Below the pieces are notes generated by a model. That model saw nothing but the letters and a program-made list of their open reading frames with translations. It made no database searches and was not told the DNA's origin. 64,000 nt of DNA, taken from the NCBI RefSeq assembly GCF_016859285.1, contig NC_053415.1, positions 16,555,001-16,619,000 on the forward strand, read 5' to 3'. Both the position numbers and the translations under genes were made by a program. Origin of the DNA: Xiphias gladius. Its lineage: Eukaryota > Chordata > Actinopteri > Istiophoriformes > Xiphiidae. This document shows positions 22,601 to 33,764 of the stretch, piece after piece. Position 1 is the stretch's first letter. Every line of letters starts with the position of its first letter.

Positions 22601-24328
22601 ATAGAAAGTGCTGCACACGGGGTTTGGTCCGTTCAGAGACCACCTACAAAAATGTTTTACATGCATGTAAGCACATTAAACTATAAAACATTTAAATACA
22701 GTAGATAATTTTATCACAAAGTGAGTTGTCTACAAAAAAAGGGGATTGTTATTCTTAATAACTGGCTGTTAGTGCAGTAAATATGGAACATTTTAAAAGA
22801 CAGCTTTTGCCCCTGGTGGGCAAAGTGATACATGTTTAGACCATTAATAAGTGTTAAGCCGTAGTGTTTTAGATATTTTAAAGGTAAAAATGTTTTTTTT
22901 TAAAAAGGCTTACTAGTATTATATCAAATAAATCATGTCAGGTTTTTGATTTCCCCTGTTTACAAACCTCCCTGCCAGAGAGGTGATAGGTGCGGGCCTC
23001 TTGCAACGAAGGAAAAGTCTCACTGCAGTGGCGTATCAGTTCATCTGACTCCACTTTTTCTACAAAGTATGCTGGCTCCAGCAATGGCAGTCGAACATGT
23101 GAGAGCAACCTGGCCAGTAAAGGATAGCGTTCATCCTGGTAGGCTCTCACCCAGCGCATGAGCGCCTCAAAAACACACTCCTCACACTTAACATCAAGGT
23201 CGTCCCTCTGCAGGACAGTCTCCAGCGACTCTGCTGGCAGCTCTAGGAAGTCCTGCTGCTGGACCACCTGGGAGAACTGAGAGGTGATGTAGTCCTGAGC
23301 CCTGGTCTTCAGGGCCGACAAAGCGTGACTTTCAGCCAGGTTCAGGATCCCAATACAGTTCTCTAGGTGAAGAGACTTGCTCAGAAAGCCAGCACATGCA
23401 TCCACAACGCGCAGGAACTAAAAGAAACAAGGTGAGCAAGGTGAGCTTGGGAATCATTATTACTTTTAAGCTAAAAATTGATTAAGCACTCTGATATACA
23501 CATAAAAGGTTTCTCAATATTGGGCTCAGGACCTCATGTGGTGAATAAGCAGATAAAACTCAAAACGTATGCAACATTAAAATTGACAAGACAACATGTA
23601 AATGGTCTTGGAAACCCAAAACGATGTCATGGGCCATAAAAAGATGAAAAGCCTTAACAATAAAGACCTTTACATGTGTATCCTTACAACTGTATCCTAA
23701 ATATTAATCTGGTTATAATTCTAACCTCAATCCTAGACAAAATCCTAACCTTAAAACAGCCTGTTGAAGAAGTGAGGACTAGAAGAATAGAAGTAGGGGA
23801 ACCTGCCTCACTTCTTGTGGGGCACAGCTGTGTAGTTAATTTAAGCCTGTATGGAAAACCAATCCAGAGTGTAAACAACTGGGCAACTTTCACTTCCCTC
23901 TTAGTGCGGCACATGTCTTACGCAGTAAGATGTTTGTTGCACTCTATAGTGGCTATACTGTCTAAAGTGAGAAGATCAGAACAATCGGAAGATTTTAAAT
24001 GTGGTTCTACACTACAGCAGCACCATGATATTGCTAAAAGTTATCACCATAATAGAATCTGTGTTCCTCAATGTAAATAAATAAGTGCTTTCCTTTTTTT
24101 AAATTCTTTTTGCTGATAATTCAGCAACATAGTGGATTCTGTCATGCCTTTGATGCACCACATGTACCAACTGACTGATAATAATTCAATTACACTGAAT
24201 TAAAATTAGATGAATATCATCAACACTTTATAAACTGCTGTTGGTGGCTCAACACATCTTGAATCTAATTCTCATCACACTTACATAGAAAGGCCATAAA
24301 ACCCTTTTGGACTCGAATGGATCAAGCC

Positions 24329-24360
<32 letters not shown>

Positions 24361-25202
24361 TATATTTTTTTTTTCAACTTGATGATTTATTTATTGAAGA
24401 TATTAGGATTTTATTCAGTTTTTGTTTTAGGATTAGGTTTTTGAAGTTAGTGGCTTTATGTAAAATATACAGTAACATCATTTCAAAAATCATTTCCTTT
24501 GGTTTTTACAGTCCGAATTATTATTTCCAAATTATTTAAATTTTCTTTTCTCTTTACTGGCAGTCAAATGCTAACACTAAAAGTCTGTGACTGCTTCTGA
24601 TTTACAAGGAACTGTGTATGTGCCAGATGAGGTTTGTTGTTATGTAACGTAACTGATTATCTTCTTTAAAATTTATTGTAAGTAACTGTCATTTTACCTG
24701 AAATTGACTGGCAGCCTCTAGTATTCTCTGGACATTTGAGTGTGTGAGGAGGGCTCGGCTGGTGTAGGTATACTCCAGGAGAGAGTGCATTGTCCCACTG
24801 TCCAGCCCCTTTATTTGCACGCACTCCTCATGACTCTCCTTCAGGCCACTGCAAAACATTGCCCTACACAGAAAAACGTTCAGTTAGTAAAACCAGAAAT
24901 CCCATCATGATAAATAAAGACAATGTTAGATTAGGCTGTTTTTACCTGAAATACTGACTGGCAGCGGCAAGTATGGCTCTGTGGCAAGGGAAGTCATGGC
25001 CTTGAACACTCAGTATCACATCGGTCAGTTCTCTGTTCACACGCAGAGTCTCCATCCCTCTCTGCAGCTCAACAGGTAGACCTCCATCTTCCCAGCATAA
25101 CTCACTTGCTCCTGTCGGGTTCTCTCTCTCCTCATCTGGGCTGGAGTCATCACCAAGAAGCGGCAAGGGACAGTCTGTGGTCCTCTCCAGTGAGTCACTC
25201 AT
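19664..25202 (-). CDS. klhl6: Kelch-like protein 6 (BTB-BACK-Kelch CUL3 adaptor), complete
   Basis: KLHL6 is a substrate adaptor for CUL3 ubiquitin ligases; in mammals it acts in B-cell receptor signalling and germinal-centre formation. Coding exons on minus: 24946-25202, 24698-24863, 22968-23417, 22406-22643, 21606-21808, 20440-20653, 19664-19962. They join in frame with consensus splice sites to 608 aa (human about 621). The BTB domain (about 45-150) holds LTDVIL and [20 protein letters not shown] (about 155-290) holds [19 protein letters not shown] and [12 protein letters not shown]. Six Kelch repeats follow: [53 protein letters not shown] and ITGGRDNKN. These match my memory of human KLHL6 nearly block by block, including [13 protein letters not shown] and KWVEFAC, so the symbol is firm. 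It is upstream of and co-oriented with the CD2-like gene, and head-to-head with the cd101-like gene. No disabling change seen. Confidence 0.96.
20034..20432 (+). repeat. Teleost 'agtaaaagtact' repeat, copy 2, inside klhl6
   Basis: Motifs are in the same order as the copy at 14570: 'aaaaataccccatcacaag', 'agcagaagtactta', 'ggtcaaggtagaggcaattt', 'gtggagtaaaagaacaatat' and 'ttccctctgaactg', ending near 'attccaccac'. It fills the intron between klhl6 exons 6 and 7 (19963-20439), and its far end lies within about ten bases of the exon 6 splice donor. Confidence 0.6.
24329..24374. repeat. A-run / (TA)n / T-run self-complementary tract
   Basis: Intronic in klhl6 (intron 2): an A-run, then about ten TA units, then a T-run. 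The whole tract can pair with itself. Confidence 0.75.
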
Positions 25203-25251
25203 CTTTTACACCAGAAGCTTTTCAGAAACTCACTCTCCTCTTTAGGTGCAC
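25203..25251 (-). other. klhl6 5' UTR part of the first coding exon
   Basis: On the minus strand a pyrimidine-rich stretch (TTTCCTTTGTGTTTTTACC) leads to AATGCAG|GTGCACC at 25252/25251, a good acceptor 49 bases before the ATG. This implies at least one non-coding klhl6 exon farther upstream, which I could not place. Confidence 0.5.
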
Positions 25252-27115
25252 CTGCATTGGTAAAAACACAAAGGAAAATAACCGACTTTGATTAACGCTT
25301 GCGACATTGGTGTCGCTCTGAGATGGGTATTTGTTTTTTTCCATTTCTCTTCATACTTCCTATTCCTGTTCTGTGAGGAACATACGTATGTAGCAATGCT
25401 TGTTTCTAGACACTTCCTCTTCTTGTGCTGAGTAAATTTCCCCGAAGTTACCTATTTTTCCTCTTTTTTCAATACCATAGATCTCAGGTTTCCTCCACCA
25501 GACTTCACCAAACAGCAATAACTACAAATAATGGTCAGAGTTGGTGAAGTGTTTTATCTAAAACACATTTTTACATACTATATAATCCTCTGTTCCTATG
25601 GATTGCTATCAACAGGATCTCACTTCTTCTTTTATTGTCTTAAACTACTCTAAGTGGGATAGAACTGACTGTGATCACATGAAGCTGTTTGTTACCAGAA
25701 GTTTGCTGGCAGGATGACTGTCGGTGGTAAAATGTGTAAGAGCAGCTTTTGCCCCTCCTTCATTATCACCACTGAGGTGCTTATGCTTCTACTTCCTATA
25801 CTACTAGTATAAGGAGTAATTACCATAGCAACTATCCAACAATGCATATTACATTGCTTTATTTTACTTATATAACTATATGATAATACTATATTACTAC
25901 TATATTGTTATTGTTGTATTTTTATATAATATCCTACATATATCATAGTATTCTCTTCTGTTTCTATTAAATACAGTATATTTCACAGTACTAATACTGT
26001 ATAGCATGTGTATATAACATACTATACATGATACATTATCCTGTATGTTTTTTTTATTATGCATACTTACATCTTTAAACCTATACTGTAGCTCATCTCA
26101 TCTCATCGCACCCTAATAGCTCCAGTGGAGATCCCACCTGTTACTGTACTAGGATGGTATGAATGTGTCTAATTGTCCAACGCCGCAGAAGTGTTCAATC
26201 TGCTTAACGAACAGACACATAAAGTCCCCCAGCATTTGCTCAATCAGAGCAGTAGTGTAGGCTACAGGCTGAAAAGTAAGTATGGAAGACACAGCTGCAG
26301 CAGAAATGTATGTTCTTGTCTTCTCCACCAAGCGGCACTATTGCCTCGTTGGTCTACAGCACAGTTTCAATCATTGTCCCAATGAGTCCACACTTAAAGT
26401 AGTTCCTGTTTCTGTGTTTGCAGAAATAGGTCAAAGTTGGACCCAAGCTGTTTCATAGAAACGCAATTGAACCGCAGACCCTTTATCTCCAAATACACTT
26501 CACTGTATGATTGAATTATGGAAGGCCTATGTTGTTAATCAATTCATTAAATAATCGAGAAACTGATTGGAAGTGTTTAGTGTGGTTCGTTCTAAGGGAA
26601 ACGACTTCCAGTAATGGGGGGTTTGTTGATTTCAGAAGATGCCGATAGAGAGCATTTATGGTTGAGGTAAAACGAGCGCCTTATTTCTCAGTTTTTTATT
26701 AATGGCGTGAGTTTTGTCCAATTGATTTAGTGTCACATTTGATGTTGATGTCACACCATATAAGGTATGTCAGCCCTGCTTATGCTTTTTAAATCGCATC
26801 AGGTGTAGATCTCGGTCTGTTTTGTTTTTTGTCCCCCCCCCCGAAAAAAAAACTCCACCACGAGCTACCTACATATGCAAATTTTGACATATATAACCAA
26901 CAGTGAAGAAAGATTTGCGATGACAGCATGTTGTAACTGTATGTGCAGTATGCAGGAAATATTTCAGACTTCCTCTTTGTGAATCAAAGGGAAACGTAAG
27001 ACCCTTTAATATCTCCGTAAAGTCACAGACAGATTTTCACACGGGGAGGGTGACTGAGTCCATGGTCACAGCTGCTGCAGGGTGAACACTGTGTTACTTC
27101 AGAAGCAGGTTCAGG
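25252..27115. promoter_or_regulatory. Shared upstream region of klhl6 and the cd101-like gene
   Basis: The two start codons (25202 minus, 27116 plus) are about 1.9 kb apart and point away from each other. The promoters and any non-coding first exons of both genes probably lie here. Most of it is AT-rich, with a degenerate TA-rich stretch at about 25840-26060 and a poly(C)/poly(A) junction near 26832-26850. No CpG island is obvious. Confidence 0.4.
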
Positions 27116-27185
27116 ATGAGGTGGTCCCTTCACTCGATTTGGAGGGCCAATTTGCTCTTTTGTCTGGGTGTACTTCAGTACTGTG
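27116..27185 (+). CDS. cd101: cd101-like exon 1: signal peptide
   Basis: Opens MRWSLHSIWRANLLFCLGVL and ends in phase 1 at the donor TGTG|GTAAGT. It joins to GEAKVHTEI at the next exon. The basic start and Leu-rich core make a normal signal peptide, and this fixes the start codon. Confidence 0.8.
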
Positions 27186-30100
27186 GTAAGTACTTCATTG
27201 AATTCCTGCAGCTGAATTGCTTTGAATGCAATATGGTAGAATGTATAAATTAAATTAATTTGAAAAATATATCTTCTTGATAAAAAAATAACAAAATTAT
27301 TTTTTTTCTTTAAAAAAGCCTTTTTTAAGTAACGAGGTAATAAGTAGAGCCGAGAACCTTGGTGTTGTTGAGTGGCACATATTTGTGCATCTGTCAATAC
27401 TCCAGGTCCATCATGAATAAATAAAAAGAAATAATAGTAACCACTAATACATGTGTATATTGAGCTACACTGTAAATGTATATTGTACATCAATTCCTGA
27501 TGTGCTTTTGGCAACTTATTTTTATAATTTTGTATAGTTGCATTTAGTAAATTGTTCTGTGATTAAATTCAGTGATTCATGATTGATGATTAACCTATTT
27601 TATTCGAATAATCTTTATTGATAAAAATTTTATTGATGTAGGCAAAGGAATTACTGGCTAATTATCCTTAAAATCAGTGCCCTGGAACAGACCTTTTCCA
27701 CTATTTGCAGGCACTTGTTCTCATGGATTAGTCTAATGAATACATACTTCATACTACATGCTGTAAAAGGTTTATATTTTTTGCACAACTCAGAGGCTAT
27801 ATAGTCTTGTTTCACATATCCATGCAATACTGAGACAAACGTTAGACCCTGGAGTGTCGCACCCTTATAAAACATGACTGACACTTAGAGTTGCAGTATT
27901 CAGCTGACTTCAACATCTGTGTTTTGTCTGTGTTTCACTCAGGCGAAGCCAAAGTGCACACTGAAATACAGGCTGGGCCTCTGTATCGTGTGTTGGGCGC
28001 TCCCCTCTCCATCTCCTGCAATGTGAGCGGCTTTGCCAGTGAAACCACTCAAAAAGAATTTGAATTCCGTATTAAGAAGCCTGCAAATCCAACATTCGAG
28101 ATCAACATTATCAGCACTCATGACCAAAGCTTTGCGTATGCAGTGTACGCACGGCGTGTGATGAGCAAGGAAATTACTCTGAAACATGTGTCTCCAAACT
28201 CAGTCCTCTTTGAGATACAAAGCCTACAGAAAGCCGATGAAGGGGAATATGACTGCAATGTAATCAACTCAGAACATGTTTATCATGGAATCTACAGTGT
28301 TAAGACAACAGTTAAAGGTAATCAGTCATCATTATTCTTTTCAGTTGTAAGACCTACTTTTCATGGTCACTGCATGGCTGTATTGTAAGATTGTCAAAAA
28401 AATGTATGACCGTCATGTCTTCTTCCCTATGTTTCTGATATGGTGCCATAGTGATTGACAACTCCCTAAGTGTTTCGTCAGCTGTCTCCACGTCAATGAG
28501 CTATAATGAGGGTGATGCCCTCACTTTTACATGCTTAGCCTCCAGCAACACAATCCAGCACACCCATCTGTCTTTTGCCTGGTATCTCCATAAAGACGGT
28601 CAGGCTGAGGCTCAGCCTATAATTTCTCTGGACAGAGATTTCACATTGAGCCCAGGCCCAGGGTTTAAAGAGCGTTACCAAGCTGGACTCATAAAGTTAG
28701 ATAAAATCGGAGAAGCCATGTACAGGCTACAGATGGCTCAGCTGGAGCTCTCAGACCAAGGTAGGATCTACTGCCAGGCTCAGGAGTGGATCCAAGATCC
28801 TGACTGCTCCTGGTACTCTATTGCACAGAAGGATGCAGAGGAAACTACGCTAAATGTCAAAGCCAGAGGTTAGAAGCAGCTATCATTTAATGGATATTAC
28901 CTATTAATAGCACATCTTGACACATTCATCTTTGCTTTTCCTTTTCGCAGTCTTTGTGGCTTCTTGATAGGATGTGTGTTTCTGTGTGCCATGTTTGTAT
29001 CACTCTGCATATTTTTTGCCTTGATTAGAGGTGGCGCCAGAAATGTCGTCTTTGGTGGTGAGAATCTCGACACAGCAGACAGCGCTGCGGGAAGGGCAGG
29101 AGCTGTCGCTATCCTGCAATGTAGATACACAGAATCTGAAGGAAAGGTTCTTCTCTGTAGCCTGGCTCCGGGGAGGTGTTGAGCTGGCCCGCATCGGCCC
29201 TACAGGCGTTCTGTCTGTGGGGCCCGAGTACAGTGGCCGAGAGAAAGAAGGAGAGCTCAGAGCCGCCCGAATCGGGGACAGAGATTACCGTCTCATATTG
29301 CAACCTGTCAGAACTGAGGACCAGGGAGGATATATCTGTAGGGCATGGCCTCAGGACAGAGGCCAGGATGGTGCTTTTAGACAGGGAGCAGCCCAGGATT
29401 CTAGCCTCCAGCTGGTCAGCATCTCAGCCACAGGTCAGTCAGCAGATTAACCCATACTGACTGAGACACAAACATATACAAGCATTTATTCAGGGTTTAA
29501 TTTCCTTTTCCTGTATGATTTACCCTGGTTTTAAAGGTTATTATTAATAGTAATAAAATTATGGTTTCTATTATTATCTTTTCAAACACAGTCATGCTTT
29601 TCTCATCACAGAAAGTGGGCTCTCAGTTGAAATGCAACGCTCTGTGAGTGTTAAAGAAGGTGACAGGCTGAAGCTCACCTGTAAGGTGGATGAGGTTAAA
29701 GGTCGGCTCTCCGTCACCTGGCAACACAAATTGACATCCACATCAACGGCCCTGTTTACCAATGTCATCAGTCTAAGTCAGGAAGGTGTTATGGCGATAG
29801 CGGGGGAGTTCATGAGTCGCAAAGTAAGGGCAACGCGTCCAGCAACTGACACCTTCACCCTAGAGCTTGAGGAGGTCACACCCTCTGATTCAGGGGTCTA
29901 CCAGTGTGCTGTGTCTGAATGGAAAACCAATAGTAAGACCAACAGCCAGTCGCAAACTGCCACTGTGACAGTGGAGCCTACAGGTAAGATATGTCTGTGT
30001 AGTACAAATTATTCAAGACAAATGAATGATGAAACCGGCATATTGACACACCAGGTTCCCCTTATCAAACGGTTTGATTATTCATTGAAAAAGGTCATGT

Positions 30101-33100
30101 CATTCTCAAGTTACCTGAAGACTCCCTATGGGAAAAAAAACATATTTGCCATATTTTGCCGTCAGCCTGCCAGTTTGTCTGTCTGTCACTACATCCATCC
30201 ATAGGGTGTAGTGAATATTACTAGGTTCACTTCCAGGGCTTTACACTCGAAGTTTTGTTAATATGTGTTTGTTGAAATGACACAAAAGTATAGACTTTGG
30301 AGTACCTCACTGCATAAATTTCCATTTAATGAGGAAAAAGTGATTTTCTCAAAAGTGTTAAGATTGCTTAATGCTTTAAGTTAAAAGTTTTATGTGCAGA
30401 TAAGTATTTTGACACAGATTTATTTCATATTTTATGGGTGAAAGCTCATTTTTAATATATCTTGATGACTGTGGGTATGTTAACCTTTTTTGTTTTAAAG
30501 ACGGAAATTATTTTGAGAAATGATGTGCAAGGTAATATGTGTGAGCATAAATGAGAGAAGAGTCAGACACTAATTTGGTCATTTACTCACATCTGTTTTC
30601 TACTTGGAACACTCATGAATGCATGATGATTGTATGATCACAAACTTCTCCTTTCTTACTTGACACAGAGTCATTTTTGAAAGTGAATCTGATAAGTCGC
30701 AACAACCGGGTTAATGTTGGAGAAAATGTGGAGTTGTTATGCCGGGTCAGAGGGCCACGTGTGCCAATAACACTGACCTGGAGCCTGCAGCGCGATGCCT
30801 CAACTGTAGATAACATCCTGACACTGTACCCTAACGGTGATATCAGCTGGTCTGGAGACCAGCACCGCTACCAGTTGAAAGTAGAGAACAGACTGAATGA
30901 AGTCATTCACTATCTTCTTGTCAACGGTGCAAGCCACAGCGAGGCAGGAAGCTACCAGTGTAGGGCGTCTGTCTTCCTGGAGAATGTACACAAGAAGCTG
31001 CCCCCATCCAACCACCTGGCTGTGATGGTGCAGAAACCAGGTACTGCTGAGATTTAGCTACATGCCATCTTGGAGCAATTTTGGATGAAAGCTGCACCGT
31101 GCATTCTATTTCTCTTTGTTTCTCACCATATATGACTTAACTTTTATCTCTCTTTCCTAGCGAGCAAACTCATTCTGACATCCCCCACCACCTTGACGAG
31201 GGATGTCAACACTGACATAGAAATAAAGTGCTCAGTTATCTCAGAACCCTTTGCATCGTCTCAGTATGCCGTCACTTGGCTGCACCAGCAATGGGCAGAA
31301 AATAAGACCATTGTAAGCTCAGACCGGGACGCCCTAGTAACATTTGGGACCCAGGTAGAGCTGAGCAACAGACAACGAATCAGCATGAGGCGCACTAAGG
31401 GCCCTAGTTTTGAGTTGACTATTCGGCAAGCTCAGATCTCAGACAATGGCTTATATATATGTGAGGTGGTGGAGTGGCTAAAAGATCCACACGGTGATTG
31501 GTATCAGTTCTCGCCAGTGTCCAGAGCCACAACACTAACAGTTATTGAGCCTGGTAAGTTTATTTATCTTTCATTAGCTAATGGAAAAATTATCCAGATT
31601 TTATTAACCATGTAACCTATCTAATGAGCAACATTTAACCTGTACCATTTAAAAAAATAATAATTAAAAAAAACATGAGTTCTCGATTTCCTCAGGTTTC
31701 TTCTCTCTGCCCACTCTGATTCTCTAGCGAACGATCTTCGATTAGATATGAAAGAGCAGCAGCAGTTGATTGCCAGGGAGGGAGACGAGGTAGAGCTCAA
31801 GTGTAACATCATCTCAGGTGCATCCAGTCCTTCTTTCTTCTACAAAGTCTCTTGGTTCTACACTGGACACAGTTCTTCCGTCATGAATGTCCCTTTAGTA
31901 GAGCTTGATCACACGGGCCTGCTGAGGTACCCAAAGAACCAGGCGCTCAGAGGCCTGCAGGGGCGGCTTCGTCTCTCCAGACCCACTAAGATGAGCTTCT
32001 ACCTCGGAATTCAGAGGGCCCATGAGGGGGATAGTGGAACCTACCAGTGCCAGGTGGAGCAATATCAGCTGGATGGTGAAGGTCACTGGCAGCAAAAGGC
32101 CTCGGACAGTGGCAGTCCGATTGGTCTGACTATAAATGTTGTGGGTATGTTCACATCATTAAGAGCGCTCTATAGGTAGCTTTTTAATACGGTTGTGTGT
32201 GTGTATGGGTGTTTAAAGGAATAGTTAGTTGGAAATACATTCATTTGCTTTCTTGCCAAGTGCTATATGAGAAGACTGATACCACTTTAATGCCAGTACG
32301 GTAAATGTAAACCTGGTTAGCTTAGCACAACCGCAAGGCTAACCGGATGCTCACCGCAGCTTCATATTAACTGTACAGTGATAGTAGAGGTTTCAATCTT
32401 CTCATCAAACCCTCGGTAAGAAAGCGAATAAGTGTATTTCCCAAAATGTTACGCTATTATTTTAAAACTTGCAACTGGCATTATATTCATATTGCCAATA
32501 AAATGGAGTATATGGTTGTCTGCGTTCATTGTGCTGGCTTGTGCTGCACAACAACCTATGTTCTCAACAAAATAACCATTCTCTAATGGTGGTGGCTCAT
32601 ATTTGGCTCTAGTGATGGTGTTGATATTTTTATGCCCTATGCTGTCTGTTCTTTGTTATGTACATCTCGACTTGTTCTGCTTTACTGCCTCTTCTAGTAT
32701 TTCTGATACAGATTTGTTTTTTGTGTCTGTCCTTCGTAAAACCTCTTTATCTCCATTTTTTTTTCCTTTCCCTGACTTCTCCCTTGTCTGTCTGTTTACC
32801 TTGGAATTTAACTTAAAGTGTCATTGAAACCAATTATCTCGTTTAATTAAAATTGAATAAAATACGTCTTTTTACCTGTGTGCCTTTTCATAGAAAAAAA
32901 CCTGTCCCTTGTAATGGATGAGGTGGAGCTGAATGTGAGCAGATACCAGGACTTCACTATCCCCTGTTCCATCACCAGACAATCCAGCAGTGAATCTGAG
33001 TTCCAGGTTACATGGTTTTGGAAAAAGGAAATAGAAGCTAAACAACGCCCCATATTCACATCTTACCGAAACGCTACCCTACAAGACAGGTACTGGGGTC

Positions 33101-33602
33101 ATCAGCTAATATTTGGCCACCCCCGACCCAGCCAGTTCAGCCTGACAGTCTCGAAGCCAGGCCCTGAGAACAGTGGCCTGTATTTCTGTGAGGTGGAAGA
33201 GTGGCTCCCATCGCTTTCTCATGGGTGGAGGAAGGTTGCAGAGGAAAAGTCAGGATATTTGAATGTTAATGTCTATACAGAAGGTAAGCACAGTTTAATG
33301 CAATGAGCACTTTTCTCTCAGCAAATATCAGCCCATTTAAAATGATGTGAAATCATGTGGGTTTGTGGACACAAGTAATGCATTTCTTTGCTTTTGTTGC
33401 AGGAGAAGCTGTATCTGAGCTGCAATGCAAGTCAGGTACCTGGATAGGGATTCTTATAGCTTTTGGCATCTGTTCACTGTTGGTGATATTCATACTAGTG
33501 CTGAAGATATGCCGGAGCAAGGGCTCAGGAGGAGAGAAGTCAGGACAATCTCTGTCGGCAGAGGTACACCCTCTGAACACCAAAACCAGTGCAGAGGACT
33601 GA
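27116..33602 (+). CDS. cd101: EWI-family Ig receptor, CD101/IGSF2-like, 8 Ig domains, complete
   Basis: A type I membrane glycoprotein of the EWI family (CD101, IGSF3, PTGFRN, IGSF8), which associates with tetraspanins; mammalian CD101 is an inhibitory receptor of T and myeloid cells. Exons: 27116-27185, 27943-28317, 28452-28868, 29029-29433, 29612-29983, 30669-31040, 31161-31553, 31728-32144, 32894-33283, 33403-33602. All junctions are phase 1, giving 1136 aa. Order: signal peptide 1-23; one V-type Ig per exon, D1 24-148, D2 149-287, D3 288-422, D4 423-546, D5 547-670, D6 671-801, D7 802-940, D8 941-1070; helix about 1084-1104; then a 32-residue tail without tyrosine. D2 carries the family motif (EWIQDPDCSWY), with variants EWLKDPHGDWY in D6 and EEWLPSLSHGW in D8. 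D2 (IQHTHLSFAWYL, SLDRDFTLSPGP) and D7 (VELDHTGLLRYP, WQQKASDSGSP) resemble human CD101 best. Human CD101 has seven Ig domains and IGSF3 eight, so igsf3 is the alternative. Confidence 0.85.
32214..32458 (+). mobile_element. MITE-like repeat, copy A (intron 8 of cd101-like)
   Basis: It begins 'aaaggaatagtt' and ends 'cccaaaatgttacgctatt', so the two ends are imperfect inverted repeats. Internal motifs include 'gttagcttagcaca', 'gagaagactgataccac' and 'aagaaagcgaataagtgtat'. Related copies are at 45161-45522 and 63084-63280. It has no open reading frame, so it is non-autonomous; hAT-type origin is my guess from the ends. Confidence 0.55.
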
Positions 33603-33758
33603 ACCTCATAGGTCAGAGGAGAGGAGCTGAAGAGAAAAAATGCACTCATAATTTTTATGTGCCATGCAGTATATGCAATAATGTTTTAAATTTTAAAAAG
33701 TTGCACTGCACATATTTTTTTATTCATTTGTTATTCAGAGTTAAATAATTCTTGTTTA

Positions 33759-33764
33759 AATAAA
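33759..33764 (+). terminator. Poly(A) signal of the cd101-like gene
   Basis: AATAAA 157 bases past the stop codon, the only canonical hexamer in a position expected for a short 3' UTR. Confidence 0.6.

Noticed and set aside
27023-27514. Minus-strand open frame of 163 codons opposite the cd101-like first exon
   Set aside because: It overlaps the signal-peptide exon and its intron, has Phe/Tyr/Ile-rich AT-driven composition, and has no splice partner or family resemblance.
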